Source: Ariolimax columbianus
Lineage: Eukaryota; Mollusca; Gastropoda; Stylommatophora; Arionidae
Direction of reading: 5' to 3'
NCBI GenBank assembly: GCA_036924085.1
Contig: JAVGWX010000014.1
Span: 34,353,936-34,417,935 of the forward strand
DNA: 64,000 nt
Position numbers and translations under genes: made by a program. Positions 23,940 to 34,798 of this stretch are shown in pieces. The stretch's first letter is position 1, and each line of letters opens with the position of its first letter. The notes under the pieces are model-generated. The model was given only the letters and a program-made list of their open reading frames with translations. It did not search any database and was not told the origin of the DNA.

Positions 23940-24375
23940 AACAATGGAGGAACTGATGCAGATCTCCTGGCTCGAGAAGAACTGGTGCAGATCTCCTGGC
24001 TCGAGAAGAACTGGTGCAGATCTTCTGACTCGAAAAGAACTGGTGCAGATCTCCTGGCCCGAGTAGAACTGGTGCAGATCTCCAGGCTCTAGAAGAACAG
24101 GTGCAGGTATCCTGACTCGAGTAGAGCTGCCGCAGATCGGCTGACTCGAGTAAAACTGACGCAGATCTCCTGACTCGAGTAGAACTGACGCAGATCTGAC
24201 TCGAGTAGAACTGACGCAGATCTCCTGACTCGAGTAGAACTGCCGCAGATCTCCTGGCTCGAGTAGAACTGACGCAGATCTCCTGACTCGAGTAGAACTG
24301 CCGCAGATCTCCTGGCTCGAGTAGAACTGACGCAGATCTGACTCGAGTAGAAATGACGCAGATCTCCTGGCTCGA
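23940..24375 (-). repeat. 29-bp minisatellite
   Basis: About 15 units of ctcgagtagaactgacgcag and atctcctga, each with a CTCGAG palindrome and an AGATCT palindrome. The 190-residue frame over it is repeat-derived. Confidence 0.9.
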
Positions 24376-24726
24376 GATGTCCGAGGAACCATCACCTGGA
24401 CCCAGCTTACCTTATGGAACACGAAATTCGCTAAATAGACTCTGAACTGTTGTATCGCTGTGCAACACCTTCCCCCATTCATACGTCAGGTACCCATTTA
24501 CAGCTGGGTCGTCTGGAAGAGCGGTCGTACCTGGGACGAACCACGTCCCTAATTTTGTTCGTCCGTCCGTGATTTCGAACACTAGTGCGCTGTAATCCCA
24601 GTCTTAGCAAGCCAGCTCACTGTCGACTAAGCTAAAAATGTAAAAAGATCCCGTCACGCCATGCGGCGCATATGAAATATGGTGTTGGGCCCATATTATT
24701 TGGTAACCCACGGCACTTAGTGGATG

Positions 24727-24885
24727 ATGTGGTCAGCATCACGCCGACCGCCTTTACTTCCCGGACTGAAACGGTACCCGGCTTGGTCGACCCGGGAACC
24801 GCTGCGGTCTGAAAAATACCTTTCTCATATGCTACTTACTCTTATGCGAAGCCAGCGCGCTGACCACTGCGCTACGCGACTCCCC
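24727..24885 (-). mobile_element. tRNA-derived SINE, same family as 63.6 kb
   Basis: On the - strand begins gggggagtcgcgtagcgcag with box A tagcgcagtgg (24,874-24,864). Shares the middle block gcggtctgaaaa and cttcccgg with the 63.6-kb copy. TSD not identified. Confidence 0.7.
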
Positions 24886-25494
24886 CGACCAGGCTACAAT
24901 AGGCTACACTCTCCACAAGTGTAGCACATAGCGGTCAAACTATTTTTAAATAATTAATTATTCCCAGTCGGTAAGTACTAACAACTTATTAAATAAACAT
25001 GTATTACCAGGACAAATAAAATAGGGCTACTATCAACAACGATTCATGCCGTGGAAGACTACTTTAGAGGGGTGTGCCTTGGTCTAGTAACATCATCATG
25101 TAACTAAAACATTGCTATTGTTATCAGCCACTGCAAATGCTTGGAAACAGGCTTCCTGTAAGTGGCCAACTGCAGCGGTACTACTTTGGATCTAAATTGG
25201 GAATGATGCTGGTGACTACGGGAAAACGCGTAGACGTTGATTTATTTTTGTCATAATCAGAGTGCGGTATGGATGGAGCTTCAGGTTAAGGTAGTGGCAG
25301 AGCCCTTGTTTTCAATGTTGAAGTTGCTGGTTAAAAGTCTCATTATCGACACGCACCAGTAGATTCAGCTGTAAATGGGTACCTGGCTTACTGTTAGGAA
25401 AAGAAAGACAGCGAGGAAGGGAACTGTTTATAAACTGCCTTATAAACAAGATGTGGTCGCACACAAACAGTATGTAACAGAAGAAGCAGAACAA

Positions 25495-25665
25495 GAAAAA
25501 GAGGAAGAAGAAGAAGAAAAAGAAGATGCAGAAGAAGAATGGAAAGAAAACGAAGACATCGAAGAAAAAGAACAAGCTGAAGAAGAAGAAGAAGAAGAAG
25601 AAGAAGAAAATGAAGAACAAGTAGACAAAGAAGAAGAACAAGAAGAACATGAAGCAATAGACAAA
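25495..25665 (+). repeat. GAA-rich polypurine tract
   Basis: About 170 bases almost purely A and G on the + strand (gaagaagaagaa with aac/gac breaks). Encodes a Glu/Lys-rich frame of 97 residues from 25,375 that looks like a protein but has no domain and is best read as simple sequence. An (AAT)n run follows at 25,765-25,798. Confidence 0.85.
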
Positions 25666-25765
25666 TAGCAAGAAGAACAAGAACAAGATGAAGAAATAAA
25701 AAATAATGCCAAGAGAAAAATTAAGAACAAATATGAGAAGTATACGAAGAAAAGAAGGAGATAGC

Positions 25766-25798
<33 letters not shown>

Positions 25799-26149
25799 TC
25801 AAATTTGTGTTAAGATGGAGATCTGGTGAGGCATGGCAGATAACATATCCAGGCTAAACAAAAATACTTGAGAACTGGCTGAAGCTTGTTTTCTGATCAC
25901 GTGGATTTCAGGACTGGTGAGTACATACTCGCTTAACATTTCACCTATCTTAAAATTGTTTCCGTCAGTTTACAATTCAACTTTTAACGTTCACAAATCG
26001 ATACTTGTCGTATTGTTCTGTCCGGCCAAGGCATCATTCTGTGTTTCGTGTATTGATAATTGTGCTTAACTGAAGAACGAATACAGGTATGTACATAATT
26101 GGTGACTTGTCTTAGTTGGTGTTCTTCGAACATTGGATACGCAATGTAC

Positions 26150-26555
26150 ACGTGTAGATCTACCATATCATGTACAATGTAGAGTAGATCTAACATACCA
26201 TGTACAATGTCGAGTAGATCTAACATACCCTGTACAATGTCGAGTAGATCTAACATAGCATGTACAATGTAGATGAGTAGATCTAACATATCATGTACAA
26301 TGTAGAGTATATCTAACATATCATGTACAATATAGATGAGTAGATCTAACATAGCATGTACAATGTAGAGTAGATCTAACATATCATGTACAATGTAGAT
26401 GAGTAGATCTAACATAGCATGTACAATGTAGAGTAGATCTAACATATCATGTACAATGTAGATGAGTAGATCTAACATAGCATGTACAATGTAGAGTAGA
26501 TCTAACATACCATGTACAATGTAGAGTAGATATAACATAGCATGTACAATGGCTG
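26150..26555 (+). repeat. 30/33-bp minisatellite
   Basis: About 13 units of gtagatctaacatagcatgt and acaatgta, with some units carrying an extra gat. The two unit lengths alternate as a roughly 63-base block. Confidence 0.9.
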
Positions 26556-26789
26556 GAATTGTCGCAAATGTGTGGTTTATTGAACGCTACCTTCTTCCTA
26601 AGATGTCCTGCTCGTGTTACTTATCTCCCTAATTTGTAATCTTGTTGAAAGAGTAAAGGCCAACTTTTCTCGTTTTTGTCGATGAAGCCTCTAATCACTT
26701 GATACTGAGTTTATCTATGTTTCTTCATGTGAAAGGTCAAACTTCACTTTGAAGAACCTTAGCTTTGTTTGTATTTTTATCATTCTATT

Positions 26790-28630
26790 ACATCACTTGT
26801 GGGTGCCGGTGTGACATCCATTGTTGGTGCCGGTGTGACATCCATTGCGGGAGCCGGTGTGCCATCCATTGTGGGTGTCGGTGTGACATCCCTTGTGGAT
26901 GCCAGTGTGACCGTCCCCTGTGGGTGCCGGTGTGACACTCCCCTGTGGGTGCCGGTGTGACATCCCCTGTGGGTGCCAGTGTGACACTCCCCTGTTGGTG
27001 CCAGTGTGACACTCTCCTGTGGGTGCCCGTGTGACATCCCCCTGTGGGTGCCGGTGTGACATCCCCCTGTGGGTGCCGGTGTGACATCCCCCTGTGGGTG
27101 CCGGTGTGACATCCCCCTGTGGATGCCGATGTGACATCCCCCTGTGGGTGCCGATGTGACATCCCCCTGTGGGTGCCGATGTGACATCCCCCTGTGGGTG
27201 CCGATGTGACATCCCCCTGTGGCTGCCAATTGTGACACTACCCTGTGGATGCTGGTGTGACACTACTCTGTGGATGCCAGTGTGGGTGCTGGTGTGACAT
27301 CCCCTGTGGGTGTTGATGTGACATCCCTTGTGGGTGTTGATGTGACATCCCTTGTGGGTGCCGGTGTAACATCCCTTGTGGGTGCCCTTGTGACATCCCT
27401 TGTGGATGCCGGTGTGACACTACTCTGTTGATGCCAGTGTGGGTGCCGGTGTGACATCCCTTGTGGGTGCTGTAGTGACATCCCTTTTGGGTGCCGTACT
27501 GACATCCCTTTTGGGTGCCGTACTGACATCCCTTTTGGGTGCCGTACTGACATCACTTTTGGGTGCCGTACTGACATCCCTTTTGGGTGCCGTACTGACA
27601 TCCCTTTTGGGTGCCGTACTGACATCCCTTTTGGGTGCCGTACTGACATCCCTTTTGGGTGCCGTACTGACATCCCTTTTGGGTGCCGTACTGACATCCC
27701 TTTTGGGTGCCGTACTGACATCCCTTTTGGGTGCCGTACTGACATCCCTTTTGGGTGCCGTACTGACATCCCTTTTGGGTGCCGTTCTGACATCCCTTTT
27801 GGGTGCCGTACTGACATCCCTTTTGGGTGCCGTACTGACATCCCTTTTGGGTGCCATACTGACATCCCTTTTGGGTGCCGTACTGACATCCCGTTTGGGT
27901 GCCATACTGACATCCCTTGTGAGTGCCAGTGTGACATCCCTTGTGGATGCCCCTCTTGTGGATGCCGGTGTGACATCCCCCTGTGGGTGCCGGTCTGACA
28001 ATCCCCCTGTGGGTGCCGGTCTGACAATCCCCCTGTGGGTGCCGGTCTGACAATCCCCCTGTGGGTGCCGGTCTGACAATCCCCCTGTTTGTGCCGGTCT
28101 GACAATCCCCCCGTTTGTGCCGGTCTGACAATCCCCCTGTGGGTGCCGGTCTGACAATCCCCCTATTTGTGCCGGTCTGACAATCCCCCTGTGGGTGCCG
28201 GTCTGACAATCCCCTTGTGGGTGCAGGTGTGACAACCCGTTGTGGGTGCAGGTGTGACAACCCGTTGTGGGTGCAGGTGTGACAACCCCTTTTATGTGCC
28301 GGTGTGACAACCCCTTTTATGTGCCGGTGTGACAACCCCTTTTATGTGCCAGTGTGACAACCCCTTTTATGTGCCGGTGTGACAACCCCTTTTATGTGCC
28401 GGTGTGACAACCCCTTGTGGGTGCATATATGACAACCCCTTTTATGTGCCGGTGTGACAACCCCTTTTATGTGCCGGTGTGACAACCCCTTTTATGTGCC
28501 GGTGTGACAACCCCTTGTGGGTGCATATGTGACAACCCCTTTTATGTGCCGGTGTGACAACCCCTTGTGGGTGCATATGTGACAACCCCTTTTATGTGCC
28601 GGTGTGACAACCCCTTGTGGGTGCAGGTGT
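26790..28630 (-). repeat. Composite minisatellite with drifting 24-26-bp unit
   Basis: Successive blocks: 26,790-27,290 (about 25 bp, tgtgacatccccctgtgggt), 27,290-27,470 (24-27 bp mixed), 27,470-27,920 (24 bp, cccttttgggtgccgtactg, about 18 near-identical units), 27,960-28,220 (26 bp, ctgacaatccccctgtgggt), 28,220-28,630 (26 bp, tgacaaccccttttatgtgc). All share the core gtgcc.gt.tgacat. Long frames on both strands are repeat-derived. Confidence 0.9.
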
Positions 28631-29054
28631 AAGAACCCCTTGTTTGTTAATCACATCCACCAGCTAGTCAAGTATTTTTCTGCACACAGGAAAACATTTA
28701 CAACGAACAATAGAAGGAAGTGAAATAATGAACAGACCAGAGTCTAGCCACGGAATAGCAAGGCTAGTTTGGACACATTTGTGTGGCTGGCTGACTGAAT
28801 CACCTGGTTTCGTCACCTGTAGGTCCGTGGTTTGAATTCGGATGAGTCACTTCTTCTTTTGTTGTTCGTTTTGCAGAAGTACCTGTGGTATACGAACAAA
28901 ACATGTTTGTAAAGTGGATTTGTTTCGTAAAGCAGAATTCAGTATTTTAGCTTGCAAATACATTTTGACTGTCAACAAAAGTAAACGCACTATATATCAT
29001 TTGAAAATGTACGCTGAAGCTAAACAAACATGAATAAACAAAGCACAATAAGCA

Positions 29055-29145
29055 GACATCGACTTCTCTTGTCTTGCACGAAGTCCTAGATGAAATTTTC
29101 TTCCACTGTAGACCAGTCTCCTCTGCTTTGTAAATCTGATCTTTC
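29055..29145 (-). mobile_element. pogo/Tigger-like transposase relic
   Basis: The - strand encodes QIYKAEETGLQWKKISSRT and KTREVD. The pattern IYxxDETGLxWKxxPxRTL is the DDE motif region of pogo/Tigger (jerky) transposases; here the catalytic Asp has become Glu and the rest is missing. Short, so moderate confidence. Confidence 0.5.
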
Positions 29146-29254
29146 AATAGCGGCCATCTCCTATTTGTTTCGAGTTCTGCAGGATTATTTCGGCGGTTGT
29201 TGTGTGGGCAATCGCTAATTCTCACTGCACTTTTATATTTGGTAAATTATCCTT

Positions 29255-29430
29255 TACCTCAATGATATCAAACCAGTCTCTGCTACTTTATCTTTACCTC
29301 AATTCTATCAAACCAGTCTCTGCTACTTTATCTTTTCCTTAAATCTATCAGACCAGTCTCTGCTACTTTATCTTTTCCTTAAATCTATCAGACCAGTCTC
29401 TGCTACTTTATCTTTACCTTAAATCTATCA
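29255..29430 (+). repeat. 40-bp minisatellite
   Basis: About four and a half units of ccagtctctgctactttatc and ttttccttaaatctatcaga. Confidence 0.85.
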
Positions 29431-29679
29431 AATAGAACCTAAACATCCCACCCACCCCCACCCCAAACAAACACGTCAATAGTATGACACCAAACAGCTG
29501 TGCCCTTCTGTCTCACCAGGACTTTGTGGCAGGTGGAGAGATCTTTGAGACCAGTTTGTTCAGACGAAAGTTGACCTGACCAGAAAATGTACACCCTGTT
29601 CGACACACAGCCTATTTGGCCACTAAACCACAGCCCGGACGGACAAGTGAGTGTCAGATCGGCGATAGACCTACTTGTC

Positions 29680-30010
29680 TCTATCGGACATCAGTCTTTT
29701 ATCGGAAATCAGTCTTTTATCGGAAATCAGTCTTCTATCGGTCATCAGTCTTCTATCGGTCATCAGTCTTTCTTCTATCGGTCATCAGTCTTTCTTCTAT
29801 CGGTCATCAGTCTTTCTTCTATCGGTCAACAGTCTTTCTTCTATCGGTCATCAGTCTTTCTTCTATCGGTCATCAGTCTTTTCTTCTATCGGTCATCAGT
29901 CTTTCTTCTATCGGTCATCAGTCTTTCTTCTATCGGTCATCAGTCTTTCTTCTATCGGTCATCAGTCTTTCTTCTATCGGACATTAGTCTTCTATCGGAC
30001 ATCAGTCTTT
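29680..30010 (+). repeat. 18/22-bp minisatellite
   Basis: About 15 units of catcagtctttcttctatcg g; early units lack tttc. Ends near 30,010. Confidence 0.88.
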
Positions 30011-30184
30011 TATTCAGTACCATTATTATCGTTTACATTTAGATATTGTCAATGTTGTTGTGGTAGTCCTGAATGAACTTTAGTGGGGGATCAAGTGTTA
30101 GACTTTATTAGACATCAGTTTTCCAGAAAGTGAGCAGTTTCATCCACTGTATTTAAAGAATATGTCTCTAAAAGCCTCAGCATA

Positions 30185-30420
30185 AGCCTCGAAACATTGG
30201 AAGATGATGCGAGCGACCGTAAAACCTGGCATACAGCTCTCCGCAGAAGTGCAGCATCATGCGAGGCATCCAAAACGGATACAGCAGAACAGAGACAGAA
30301 TATGAACAATCGCCGTCTCGAGCGGCGAACATCCCATGCCCTCACTGCCTCCGAATATGCAGATCCCATATCGGACTATCAACCATCTTCGCACCCATCC
30401 ACAACCCCGCCTGACTCAGA
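30185..30420 (+). mobile_element. Non-LTR retrotransposon C-terminus with C2H2 finger
   Basis: Reads LEDDASDRKTWHTALRRSAASCEASKTD followed, after a frame change, by IPCPHCLRICRSHIGL...HNPA with stop at 30,416-30,418. An xxDRxxWR...FE block followed by C-x2-C-x4-C...IGL-H is the known end of some jockey-like ORF2 proteins. Only this tail is present. Confidence 0.6.
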
Positions 30421-30954
30421 AGAAAACTGAAAGGGCTGGTTGAATGAAAAGAGAAAAAATCATCACTCGTGATGTATAACATATGCCAAGTGGTCATTTA
30501 CACCTAGATACACTTTAGCGTTTTCATAACGAAGGTCTGGAACCTGGTAAATCTGTCGGTTAGAACACATTACCCGAACACATTACCCTATGATCCTCAA
30601 GCGTTGTCTAAACGATTTACGGTATTGTAAGCCTTGGAGTGAAAGGGTGGCTCTGGCGCTGGCTTTTCAAGGCGAAGCTGCCGGGTTCGCTTCCCTGTAT
30701 CGACACGTTCTAGACAACTGTAAATGGGTATAACTTAGTTACGGAAGGCCATACATTTTAATGTGGAATGGAAAATGCTCACACCACCATAGAAACAGTT
30801 AACAATGTTACAATGAAGTCTCAAACACATCATCCCAGACGGCAGTATCTATTATGAGACTTAAATTTACATTTTTTATATTTCAAAAGACTGGTCTTTT
30901 TTTGTTCTAACTTTCTCCTCTTCCCCCTTATATTATTGGGTGCCAACGATTCAA

Positions 30955-31290
30955 CAGCGAATGGGCTGACAGTATCTAGCGACTTACAGCTGGCTGCTTG
31001 CACCAGGATCAGCGAGTGAGCTGACAGTATCTAGCGACTTACAGCTGGCTGCTTGCACCAGGATCAGCGAATGGGCTGACAGCATCTAGCGACTTACAGC
31101 TGGCTGCTTGCACTAGCATCAGCGAGTGAGCTGACAGTATCTAGCGACTTACAGCTGGCTGCTTGCACCAGGATCAGCGAGTGAGCTGACAGTATCTAGC
31201 GACTTACAGCTGGCTGCTTGCACCAGGATCAGCGAGTGAGCTGACAGTATCTAACGACTTACAGCTGGCTACTTGTACCAGGATCAGCGA
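30955..31290 (+). repeat. 55-bp minisatellite
   Basis: Six units of gagctgacagtatctagcga, cttacagctggctgcttgca and ccaggatcagcg. Confidence 0.9.
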
Positions 31291-31334
31291 ACCACAACTG
31301 GGAAAGATCCTATTCCACCAAGTGGCGACTTCTA

Positions 31335-31530
31335 CCTAAAAGATTAACGGCAGAAGGAAAACCTAAGAGATTAACGACGGAAGGAAAACCTAAGATATTA
31401 ACGACGGAAGGAAAACCTAAGAGATTAACGACGGAATGAAAACCTAAGAGATTAACGACGGAACGAAAACCTAAGAGATTAACGACGGGAGGAAAACCTA
31501 AGAGATTAACGGCGGAAGAAAAACCAGTGT
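31335..31530 (+). repeat. 27-bp minisatellite
   Basis: Seven units of acctaagagattaacgacgg aaggaaa. Confidence 0.9.
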
Positions 31531-32321
31531 CCCCAAAATGACGTGCTAAAATCGGGTTTTTGTTTTTTTGTTTTTTTTTGCAACGAAGAGGTGAAACTTC
31601 TAGAAATTCATCGGCCAGTGCAGTGATGCATGCATTCACTTTGTCAAGCAACGTTCTTTTATGAGATGGCCAACAGCTGCAGTCCACTCTGTGGTCATTA
31701 CCGGACGTGGGTACCCGGTCATGAACAGTGTCACAGAACTCGCGCCGTTTTGTAATGTCCTACTCCACTCAACACACTTGCTAGAGTTAAAGGCATACAT
31801 CCCCGTACTGGGCCTTCATTCGCCGATGAATTTCTATAGGTTCAACCCATTCGCTGCTAAAAAAAAAAAAACGGATAACAGATCGCTGTTCCTCTTTGGT
31901 GCATGTGAACAGTGGGGCTTCCATCTTTTAACTGCAATTATAACTGCAATTCGCATGCACCGTGTTGGCACGCGCATGACACACTAACATCCTTAGCAAC
32001 CATAGTACCAAGCTAAAATACAAAGGCATGCTTTTTCGCATTTCAATCTTACTTAAAGGTTTTTACTTGAAGCCTCCTTGTAGCACAGATCAGGTCTGAT
32101 CTCTGAGGGTTGGGTGATGGCTCATTAACCGTAATATGATAAGGGTGAAGACAGAAATCGATTGGGTGATGGTCTTCTCTCCAAATTGATAAGGCAGAAG
32201 AAAGAGGTTTATTTGATGCTCTTATTTCCCAAAGGTGATTAGGTAGAACATTATAGTACAAGGTGTAAAATATGTTCCCATAGTATGCATTGCCGTCGGG
32301 GATGAAGTTTTAGATAATTTT
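31531..32321. other. No gene recognised
   Basis: A - strand frame (31,687-31,590) reads like coding sequence (LLDKVNACITALADEFLEV) but is short and family-less. The rest is AT-rich with a T-tract and an A-tract. Confidence 0.35.
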
Positions 32322-32331
32322 CACTGGGTCT

Positions 32332-34225
32332 TCTTCTTCGTCGTACGCAGTCAGACATCAACCTTTATTTTTTCGAAAAAAGCAGCGATCATCCTGAGGA
32401 TGTCGACACTGCCATAGAGCTTGTCTAGTGTTGCCACTGGTGATGGCCCCATCTGCGTTCTCTTATCCTCGTATGTCGGCCAGTTTTGCAGCAAATGTTC
32501 AGCGGTCATTTTCCCAGTACCGCACACGCATTCGTCGGTGCCTCCTATCTTCAATTTAATGAATAGGTGGTACCTCAGTCTATTGTGGCCAGTGCGAAGT
32601 CTGAAGACCACGACCTGCTTTCTTCTGATCAACTGGTAATAGGCATGGTTTTTTTGTGTAGCCAGTATATTCTGTTTCCCATTTGGTCATGTATCTAGCT
32701 CTAATAAGCCTTTTTGACTCTTCGTATGTCACACTAGAATCTGGTTGTGGTAGTCTTGCACCTTCTTTTGCCAGTCTGTCTGCCTCCTCGTTGCCTTGGA
32801 TGTTAGTGAGATGGAACCCACTGTACCACTACTCTTTTTGGTGCGGACTGCTGGCATAGTTGACAGACTACTGCTCTTAAATCATTAAGTTCAGTATTTT
32901 TCTGGCTTTTTAGTGCTGTGACTACGGCCAGGACTATATGTCTTTCATTTCTCTTGCTTGTCCCCATTTCTTCTACTGCAGCCCTCAGTGCCTCTGCCTA
33001 CGCTCTGAAATTGCTTGAGTATTTTCCAGTTGCCACTGACCGTGTTATTTTTCTACCATTTGGTAGGCTCAGGAATACCCCTGCCCCTCTATTCTGTGTT
33101 GTTTGTTACAGAACCGTCGGTGTATGCATAGGTCCAGTCCATGCTTGGGTAGTTTTTCGTTATGTACCTTAGGGATGTGTGTCTTCTTTCTTTTTCAGTC
33201 TGACTGTTTTTGTTTCCAATACCTGGTATGTTTTCTACCACCTCAGGAAATATATGCTGCCTCCAGGTAGGTTTGCGTACAGTAGGGATGGGCTTTGGTG
33301 TTGTTAATGCGTTCATAGGGTCTTCACTCATCTTTGCTTTGGCTATTTCTGCAAAGTTTCTCCGCTTTAGTTTCCCATTTCCAAAGTTATTTAGTCTCTT
33401 ATGCATTGGATGGTCTGTCAGTCTTCTGAGTTTTTGTGCTTGCTGCTGGGCCCTGCAGTCTCTTCTGTCGGTCATGGACTGCAGATTTGTAATCGTTTCA
33501 AGTTCTACAATTGGCTTTGACTTCATGCCTCCTGTTATAACTCTCATGGCTTGGTTTTGAAGTTTGCTAATTTTGTCAAAGTTCGCCTTTGCTGCTGTTG
33601 TCTATGCCCTACTCGAGAACTGGTCTCACTCTTCAAGTGTACAGTTTCTTTAGTATACTTTCGTCTGCTCCCCAGCTTGTGCCAGCAAGTCTCCTCATGA
33701 TTGCCATTCTTTCTCTGGCTCTCATTCGGTTTCTCTCGATCTGACTTTTCCATGTCATGCGCCGATCAAATGGGACTCCCAGGTAGTTTGGGTTGTCTTT
33801 TGGCTGCAGGTATTTGCCGTTAAGACTTATTTTGGTGTTTTGGGGTTTGTTTGAAACATGTTGTTTTTTCCTGATTTATTTTGACCAGCCATGAGTTCGC
33901 CCACTCCTCCAGCGATGTTAGGGCCTGCTGCATCCCATTACTTGCTATGGTGAGATTGTTTTCAGAGGTCCACATAGCCAGATCGTCTGCAAACATGGAG
34001 CTGTGGACTCTTCTTGGTATATTCTGTTATATTATTTATATACACCAGGAAGTGTGTAGGGGACCTTTTTGCTCATCTGCCCTTGTACTTGAACTCTGGC
34101 TGTTCTGTTTTTGAGGTAGTGACTAATCCATCTGTACATTTTCCAACAAACTTCACTTCTTCGTAGCTTGACTTTAAGTCCCTCTTTCCAGACTTTGTCA
34201 AATGCCTTTTCTAGGTCCACCCAAA
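32332..34225 (-). mobile_element. RNase H-bearing non-LTR retrotransposon, 5'-truncated, with TSD
   Basis: Flanked by the direct repeat cactgggtct at 32,322-32,331 and 34,226-34,235. On the - strand it starts within RT (VDLEKAFDKVWKEGLKVKLRR), continues through RT thumb sequence (MRVITGGMKSKPIVELE near 33,540), RNase H (YAYTDGSV near 33,120) and the knuckle (CVCGTGKMTAEHLLQN near 32,520), with stop at 32,351 and a short GAA tail. Several frameshifts and a shortened middle of RNase H make it a dead copy. It is antisense to nanos and ends about 560 bases upstream of the nanos frame. Sequence of its 3' end (FFEKIKVDV) is closest to the 19-kb copy. Confidence 0.85.
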
Positions 34226-34261
34226 CACTGGGTCTGACTTTTAATAAAGGTGCAATGGGCA

Positions 34262-34470
34262 GTTCTCTTCCTTGTCTTCCCTAAGTAAACTCTAATCAGT
34301 CGCACAGTATCTATATTTGTACAGAAGTAAACTCTGTCACTCTATATTTGTACAGAGGTAAACTCTATTCACTGTCACTCAGACCAAACGTGTGCACAGA
34401 AGTAAACTCTAGCCTCTGTCGCTCTCTAAACGTGTACAGAACTAAACTCGAATCACTCAGCGACTCTGAC
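34262..34470 (+). repeat. Short diverged tandem repeat upstream of nanos
   Basis: Four to five loose units containing tgtacagaagtaaactct and tcactgtcactc. Lies between the 32-34 kb retrotransposon and nanos. Confidence 0.6.
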
Positions 34471-34783
34471 TCACTGTGTACGCTTGTTCTTTTCCTAAAC
34501 TTTCATAAGTCTATTATGTCCCTTACTGAGTTCCACCGGGGAGGCAATCTTTAGGGTTGGTGTAAAAGTTGCTTTCCCCTGGAGTCGCCAATCCGTAAGC
34601 TGGTTAATTTACACTCTAGGCTTTAAGGACGTTTTAAACTGCTGCCTCATTGGTAAGGCGATCGGCCCCAAATCCTCTCTGCTATTTATATATGCTATTT
34701 ATATAAAACGACAGGTATGATTTTCGTGCAGACATTTGATAACAAAACTACCATTTTGACCACTATATAATTAACATACACAG
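34471..34783 (+). other. Probable nanos upstream intron or 5' region
   Basis: No coding match. Ends in an acceptor-like ttaacatacacag at 34,771-34,783. Contains TATA-like ctatttatat repeats near 34,681-34,705, which could be promoter-like but are not convincing. Confidence 0.35.
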
Positions 34784-34798
34784 GTATACTATGGTGCA

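Noticed and set aside
25375..25668. Glu/Lys-rich 97-residue frame
   Set aside because: Simple polypurine sequence; no domain, no support for exon boundaries.
26790..28335. CRISPR-like direct repeats
   Set aside because: Contiguous tandem units without unique spacers in a eukaryotic genome; minisatellite.
31590..31687. - strand LLDKVNACITALADEFLEV as a gene fragment
   Set aside because: Looks coding but too short to assign and without neighbouring support.
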